Shown here in pieces: positions 58,441 to 64,000 of a DNA stretch of 64,000 nucleotides (its first letter is position 1; the number at the start of each line of letters is the position of its first letter). Source of the stretch: Micrasema longulum (taxonomy: Eukaryota; Arthropoda; Insecta; Trichoptera; Brachycentridae). Location: contig JAGVSM010003521.1 in NCBI GenBank assembly GCA_022494885.1, positions 62,001-126,000 of the forward strand, read 5' to 3'. Under the pieces are notes generated by a model. The model ran no database searches and was not told the origin of the DNA. It saw only the letters and a program-made list of their open reading frames with translations. A program made the translations under genes and the position numbers.

Positions 58441-58749
58441 ATACAATTTTCTATTTTGACCATTTTTTAAGGCTATGACATTTTTTCCTCAAACTTCAAT
58501 GTTTTTTTACCCATGTGAAATAATATGTTAACAGGGTTTGAACTAATTACAAAAATCTCTTCATGTGCATACAAAAAATATTGTCACTAAATTAATTTAT
58601 TAATAACACCACTAGAGGTCATCAACATGAATGTTTTAGTTACCGCAATACGTACTCTATAATATAGAGATATTATGCATAGCCCCATCATCCCATAAAT
58701 ACCAAAAAGTTTAGTGTGGATAAAAACACATTTATTCATATTTCATAAT

Positions 58750-58865
58750 TATACCGTTATCCACATCTGATGGTGCATAGGGTGTATTTCGATCATCTCT
58801 TACATGAAGGCAAGATGACCAGTCATACATTTCAGGTGCCAGTCCAGGACTAATGAAATAGTGCA
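58750..58865 (-). repeat. SINE-B body
   Basis: CCACATCTGATGGTGCATAG, TTCGATCATCTCTTACATGA, GGCAAGATGACCAGTCATAC and GTGCCAGTCCAGGAC. The tRNA-like head is absent. Confidence 0.7.
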
Positions 58866-59000
58866 CTCTAAAGCTCGTGTTATAGATCAGAAAATGGTAC
58901 AAGATCCTGTGCAGTTTCTTGAACGATAATTCCTGTGCCATCTTATTTGCTGTTTTACATAGGGCAGTTTCTGTGATTGAATATCGACGCTGGAAAGAAT

Positions 59001-59108
59001 AAAGTTACCAAGCGACATGTAGCAATTTTACAGATGAGCCAATTAAAGTTTTTTGGTTAATAATAATTGGCTCTTCTGTAAAGTTGCTACGTGTCGCTTG
59101 GTAAGTTT
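59001..59108. mobile_element. MITE-4 hairpin, 44-base arms
   Basis: 59001-59044 (AAAGTTACCAAGCGACATGT, AGCAATTTTACAGATGAGCC, AATT) pairs with 59065-59108 with four mismatches around a 20-base loop. Its ends match MITE-4 at 56.7-56.9 kb. Confidence 0.85.
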
Positions 59109-59717
59109 TTACTGTTCAGTGTCAATATATTTATTGAAAAGACAATGGCTCAAGATGTTGTCCTTGAGAAAGGTGGGCAGGCTATCCCCGCAGGATAATG
59201 AATTACCCCCACCACCACGTGCGTCCACGTTCCTCGTGTGAGCGCACAAGGGCAGGACAGTAGGACAATAGCCAATTGTATAGCGTGTGTCGCTCTTGTG
59301 ATTTTTTTCTGCCAAAAATGTCTGCAGAGTAAATGTCTTTTTATTTAGTTCATTCTTCAACAATTCCAATACACCTTGGTAAAAAAGAAATCATATTTTT
59401 CGCAAACACGCTCGTAACGCATGTCGTTGCTGTTGATTTTTTCAGTGTTCTATAAGTGAATTGTCGTATTGTCCTGTCCGGTAAAAGCTGTTCACGGAGC
59501 AGGGACAAGAAAATATTGTCCTGTCTATTGTGATGCTAGCTTTAGTGCTACAAATATAAACAAATAATGTAGAAGCACATAGTTTTGTCATTAGTTAATA
59601 CTTATAATTTCACTATAATGCCATAAATTAAGTTGTATAATATCGTCAACAAAAAAAATAAATTAATGTTTGTATTACCCACTTAATTTTAATGGTTTTT
59701 GTACAATTTTTAATAAA

Positions 59718-61519
59718 TTATTTACACAAATCTAAACTTGTTTTTAATTCCTTCATTGCCTTCTGGCCATGTTGAATCATCATTTTAATAGCTAATTCAT
59801 CCGTGTGATGCTTGTTATTTTGGAAATCTGTCCGTGCCCATTCTCTGAGCTCTTGTCTGCTCTTTTCATCTGGAACGTCTCTGATTGTTCGCAGAATTTG
59901 TCTGTATAATTTTTTGACTTCTGCTTTCAGCAAAAACTGTAAAGAAAAAAAAGTCAGGGTTGGGTCTGTTGTTAATGGCCGTTTTTACAATGGGTGTACA
60001 CTCGTTTTTTGAACCAGATAGTTGTCTGTTTGACAGTTTTCAGAGCCGTAGCAAGACTTTGTAATTAATATGACGAGGCATGGGTAAATTTTACATTTAA
60101 TACACAAATACGTATGTGTAAGAAAATATCATTACCACAATCCGTCTGCACCTAGTATTGTATAGGGCGCTGCATAGGTACACTAAACGCGGTGTAAATC
60201 GATCACCTGTAACATGAAGGTAAGGTGATCAGCCTTATGCTTCAGATCTAGTCTAGTCCAGTCTACAAACATACAATATTGCTGTGAAGAACCTAATAAT
60301 TATTACAATAGTATTTCTGGAGATAAATACGTAGCTTTAGCTGGTATGTATTCAGACCATTACGGAAGTTTGATTTATATGTAAGAAATTTACATTTAAA
60401 AAACTCAAACTATTTTTATGTTGTTCCACAATACATACCATGAAATATTTCTAGTTCATCAAAGGCCAAAAATTTAATAAATTGTGCAACCGACTTTTGT
60501 GATACCTATAATGTTTGAGAATGTCATTAATAATTAATTTGATTATTTTCGCCTCTAATTAGAACAAATGTTAATAATAATATTTGGCAGGAATATTTAG
60601 CAATGGAGTGAGTTTTGACTTGCGGCTAATGCGGGCACAAAATCTTCCAGGGCAGGTAGAGCCTGACCTGGAAGATCCCGGACTCCCGTTTCCCACCAGC
60701 TCATTTGCAGTAAAGAAGTGATTATTAAATTTATAAAATTAATATAGTAGGCATAGGCTATAGTGATAGAAGTAAATACAGTTTTTCATGTTTGCAATAT
60801 GGTCATAAGGAATGACAATATCCGACAATGGCCCTCCGTATAATTTGCCAACTATATATAATATATTATTTATCACAGTAAAAGTAGTAGAGTGAAATGA
60901 AATAATAATGCAATATACGAAATTTAAGAGAGCAACTTATTTATTGACAAAAACATTGGTTTTGTAAGAGCGAAACTAATGAGAAGACTCACGGTCTTTA
61001 AATGGTTTTGGGTATGTGGAGGAAGTACTTTAAATAGTATGGAAATGGTCGTTAAGGCCTAAAAAATCGTGTACGCCCGTTGCAAAAACGGTCATTAACA
61101 ACGGGCCTTAGGGTCAATCGTACTTTGAATGAAGGGAAAACATTTTTGAGAAGGAAATATGGAAGTTTAGGCATTTACATGACTTATGAGCTGTCATTAG
61201 CTGGCCTCTTTACACACTGCGTAACATTCACCATTTTCCCTTTCGCAAAAATTCAAATTTTAATAACGTCCCAGCTAAATAATGTTTACTTTTTTATAAG
61301 ATGGACACTGAATTGCTTAACAAAAAAGTTAGCTTGAGTACCCACTTTGACGAACACCTGACACTTATTTAACTTTTTTGGTGCAACTGACACACATATA
61401 TAATATAATACAAGCAAAATCTTCTGTATGATTTTTATGATGTCACTATTATAAAGAACAAAAAGTTATGTGTAAATCACCTGCTTTAAATTCAATGTAG
61501 TGCTTGGTAGTTTATTCAT
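59718..61519 (-). CDS. LYRM2: LYR motif-containing protein 2, two exons
   Basis: Small mitochondrial matrix LYR protein; the family binds acyl-ACP and assists assembly of respiratory complexes, and LYRM2 has been linked to complex I. Exon 1 is 61519-61481 (13 codons, MNKLPSTTLNLKQ, donor GTGATT). Exon 2 is 59936-59718 (72 codons plus stop), after an acceptor TTTACAG. The product is 85 aa (human 88). Human TLTLKQFVRRQQVLLLYRRILQTIRQVP corresponds to TLNLKQ, FLLKAEVKKLYRQILRTIRDVP here. The LYR triad is intact (KKLYRQ), and the conserved EWARTDFQNNK and KMMIQHGQKAMKEL segments follow. The junction is phase 0. Exon 1 is too short for simple ORF scans and was found by matching the family's N-terminus. 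The 1544-bp intron contains a SINE-B body and a MITE-2 copy. Confidence 0.93.
60130..60260 (-). repeat. SINE-B body in the LYRM2 intron
   Basis: CCGTCTGCACCTAGTATTGT, ATAGGGCGCTGCATAGG, AATCGATCACCTGTAACATG and AAGGTAAGGTGATCAGCC match other SINE-B bodies. Confidence 0.7.
60642..60676. repeat. 15-bp stem, 5-nt loop hairpin in the LYRM2 intron
   Basis: ATCTTCCAGGGCAGG, loop TAGAG, CCTGACCTGGAAGAT: 14 of 15 positions pair. GC-richer than the intron around it. Confidence 0.85.
61085..61235. mobile_element. MITE-2 half, in the LYRM2 intron
   Basis: GGAAATATGGAAGTTTAGGC, ATTTACATGACTTATGAGCT, GGCCTCTTTACACACTGCGT: the left arm of MITE-2 with a deletion in the GGTTTAAGTGGCCAC part. Confidence 0.7.
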
Positions 61520-61775
61520 ATCAACTTCTTATTAACAATAGAAGATAACTAATAAATACTTTAATCACATAATCAAACAGTCATTTTGTTTGTAAATAAA
61601 AATTACAATGTATACATCAACAATAATAAAAATTTAAAAACAATCAAGTCTTATTATGTAAGGTTATGTAATTATTTACAGCTACAACCTGTCAAATTTC
61701 TGACAGTGCCAAAACCATCAACCATAGATTATACGGTTACATAGATTTTTTGGACTGCGTTCTTATACATCCTAC

Positions 61776-62030
61776 CACTACCATCACGCCATTATTGTAG
61801 GAGAAGCCTGGCAGAGAAGATGGACCTGCCACACACGTCTATCCTGACACACATTCCTAACTTCTTCCATATTCATACATCTTGTCGTAAATAACCTTCG
61901 TTTGTGTTGCGGTGTCTGCTTTTGACATGACCAATTTAAAGATTTTGGTTTATCTGGTAATGCTACGCCTTTCTTAGTCGTTGTCGTCTTACGTTACCGC
62001 CATACTCACCATTTATATCTGTTGAAGTTT
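61776..62030 (-). mobile_element. RTE-like subfamily B, 3' fragment
   Basis: ACTACCATCACGCCATTATT, GAAGATGGACCTGCCACACA, CGTCTATCCTGACACACATT and TACATCTTGTCGTAAAT match the left part of 2464-3121. Adjacent on the right is MITE-1. Confidence 0.75.
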
Positions 62031-62287
62031 ATATTTGTAATTTTGAAATTACTCCGCGTGGACGTCACAAGTTCTCTTCGGTGAGTTCTGCTGATTGGTG
62101 AATTGGCTTTTCATAATCACCGGTTGATTCGAAAAAAATATTTTAAGGAGAACTATTAAAACTATTTCGTTCAAAGTAGTTTGTTTGTACTGAAATAATG
62201 TATAATATGTGTATGTATTTTTTTTTATGCTCTAATTTTTACACTTTTTAAATCCAATTTCCCGTAGCACAGAACTTCCTTATTGTT
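62031..62287 (+). mobile_element. MITE-1, 5'-truncated
   Basis: GAAATTACTCCGCGTGGACG, CACAAGTTCTCTTCGGTGAG, AAATCCAATTTCCCGTAGCA and the terminal CAGAACTTCCTTATT. Confidence 0.75.
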
Positions 62288-62465
62288 TTGCGCATGTACT
62301 TTAGATAAAAAAAATATTTAAAAAAATAAAAAGTCGTCTTAACTAATTCAGTTTTAGGTTTCTAAAAATATCATCATTATGCACTCATCCGCATCTGATT
62401 GTGCATAGGAAACGTTTTTCGATTATCTGTTACATGCGGAAAAAGATTCAGGTGTCGGTTCAAGA

Positions 62466-63305
62466 TACAACAACAACAAACCATTACGCCGTTTCCTCGT
62501 AGGGGTAGACAGAGAGAATATAACGCCATATCAATATTTGCATACAGACCTCGCTTCCGCTACATTTATACATCTTCTCATCCACACACGCCGATTATTC
62601 CTACTTTTGACATTTGATGGACTTGATCGTGCTATGTCTTTCTCGGTCTTCCTCGTTTTCTGCATCCATCAACATTCGCATCGTAGATCCTTTTAGCCGT
62701 TCTTTCGCTGTCCATTCGCTCTACATGTCCAAACCAACGCAGCACCCCTTTCTTGATTTTGTCGATAATGCATGTCTCAGCCTTACACAGTTTACGGATC
62801 TCGAGATTTGTGCATCTATCATACATCGTTTTACCACCTGAGAGATCGCATTTCAACAGCATTTAACCTACTTTCATCATAATTTTTCCAAATCCATACT
62901 TCGCTCCCATAAATTAGAGTGGGCACTAGAACTCTGTTGTGAACTGCTAGTTTAGCCTCCTGCGATAAACATTTGTTTGCCAAAGTAGATTTCAGTGCAC
63001 CGTTTTACCCTGTTCCCGGCACTCACCCTCCTTTCAATATCTTTCTCGGTCTTTCCATCCCTAGTAAACACACTTCCCAGGTACACAAATTATTCTACCC
63101 GATTCAGAATATCTCCGTTCACACTGATCTCACATTTACTCATATTTTCATCCCTTTTAAAAACCATCACTTTCGATTTATCAACATTCATAAGCAAATC
63201 GCTTTTCTCGCATACATCGTAGACTTTTGTTATTTGCTGCTAGCAAAAAGCGAGGCATCATCAGCATACATAAGACAGTTAACAGTTATACCACTCATTT
63301 TTGCT
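62466..63305 (-). mobile_element. RTE-like retrotransposon, subfamily A, 5'-truncated, decayed
   Basis: A (CAA)n tail, then CCATTACGCCGTTTCCTCGT at the left. The minus strand encodes KIKKGVLRWFGHVERMDSER, TAKRIYDANVDGCRKRGRPR, and further right the RT active site region SGITVNCLMYADDA (about 63295-63255). Small deletions relative to 27651-28511 (for example within RMCGKTMY) break the frame. Confidence 0.85.
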
Positions 63306-63339
63306 TATAGACTTTAGATACTACATATAAAATAAATAC

Positions 63340-63425
63340 TTCATGTCGTCCTTTCCAGGAATTGAACCCGGAACCTCAAGCATGGTAGGCGAACTGCCAG
63401 TCATTACGTTACGAGAACATTTCAC
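63340..63425 (-). repeat. SINE-B tRNA-like head
   Basis: CCAGGAATTGAACCCGGAAC (reverse of the B box), CTCAAGCATGGTAGGCGAAC and CAGTCATTACGTTACGAGA, preceded by AAATACTTCATGTCG as in other copies. Confidence 0.65.
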
Positions 63426-63429
63426 CACT

Positions 63430-64000
63430 AATTTTCCCTTTTTCGGATTTTTACCTGAGAGTTGCCATTGAATCGAAAACAAATCCAGGATTTATTTAGG
63501 GAAATTTTACATACTACGAACAACGATAAAAATACGTGAAATGGATTTAAAAAATTAATTGCATTTTCAAAATCAACATCCGTGTGGAAAAATATTTTCA
63601 ATTTATAACTTTAAAAACGATTTTTTTTTTTAATTTTCACGGGAATTTAAAATTACAAATTAAAAAATATTTTTATATACATTTTTTTTAATTGATAGTC
63701 TTTCATAGACCCTTATTAATTTATAACTGTAAAAAAGTGATATTTTCCGATTATGTTTCACACGGAACTTACTTATTTAACTTATCTTTGCACAAAAAAA
63801 CCGGATTTCAAAATTCAATATACCACAGGAAGTTGTTAGGAATTTTCTTTATTTGAAATATGACGCGCGCGCAACATCCGGTGGTTTAATTTGCTCCTCC
63901 CAAAATATAACTACTTTTCTGAAAATACTGTTATGGTTCAAATGCCAATTATTCAACAAGTTATTTTAATAGAGACGGAAAAATCATTATTAAGAGGGGA
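63430..64000. other. No recognised feature
   Basis: AT-rich to the window edge. The last 25 bases (AGAGACGGAAAAATCATTATTAA-type) hint at a MITE-2 start but are cut off. Confidence 0.35.

Noticed and set aside
59812..60012. Plus-strand frame over LYRM2 exon 2
   Set aside because: Antisense shadow of LYRM2.

Overview
This is a eukaryotic, AT-rich, intron-bearing nuclear window, almost certainly from an insect. The spliced host genes have animal orthologues. The 3' ends of its RTE-like retrotransposons ('CATCACGCC...CCCCGTAGGGGTAGGCAGAG' type) resemble those I know from Lepidoptera, so a moth or butterfly (or a related caddisfly) is my best guess. That placement is inference.

Host genes. Four conserved protein genes can be read with exon-level support, plus the first exon of a fifth. 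(1) NCAPH2, condensin-II kleisin subunit, + strand, seven coding exons over 27022-38960, all junctions GT-AG and in phase, about 621 aa. (2) A tetraspanin-like first coding exon on the - strand at 26143-26208, divergent from NCAPH2. (3) TM2D2, - strand, single exon, 50880-51422. (4) MBTPS2 (site-2 protease), + strand, two exons, 52816-54262, divergent from TM2D2, with its last transmembrane segment displaced into another frame by an apparent one-base shift. (5) LYRM2, - strand, two exons (61481-61519 and 59718-59936), a mitochondrial LYR protein. These are housekeeping functions (chromosome organisation, membrane biology, regulated intramembrane proteolysis, respiratory-chain assembly). I see no functional cluster.

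Layout. 1-26 kb holds no confirmed host gene apart from the tetraspanin exon. It is a mosaic of non-LTR retrotransposon pieces (L2/CR1-like, RTE-like and I/Jockey-like), tRNA-derived SINEs, MITEs and foldback elements, with a few GC-richer islands that may be regulatory. 26-39 kb is NCAPH2, its introns swollen by retroelements and MITEs. 39-50 kb is AT-rich intergenic DNA with a decayed hAT transposase, LINE relics and one full-length SINE. 50-55 kb is the TM2D2/MBTPS2 divergent pair. 55-64 kb holds repeats and LYRM2.

The transposable-element stratigraphy is unusually readable. Three RTE insertions carry visible target-site duplications (13, 10 and 7 bp), two of them inside copies of one MITE family, and a MITE sits inside an older LINE. 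The most unusual signals are: a perfect RFX X-box next to a perfect three-unit heat-shock element at 19.48-19.52 kb; several foldback/palindromic elements carrying a hammerhead-like GAAAC motif (17.0, 24.9, 35.2 and 38.0-38.7 kb); an A-B-A'-B' interleaved inverted repeat at 47.8 kb; and the MBTPS2 frameshift. I found no convincing undescribed multi-gene system.
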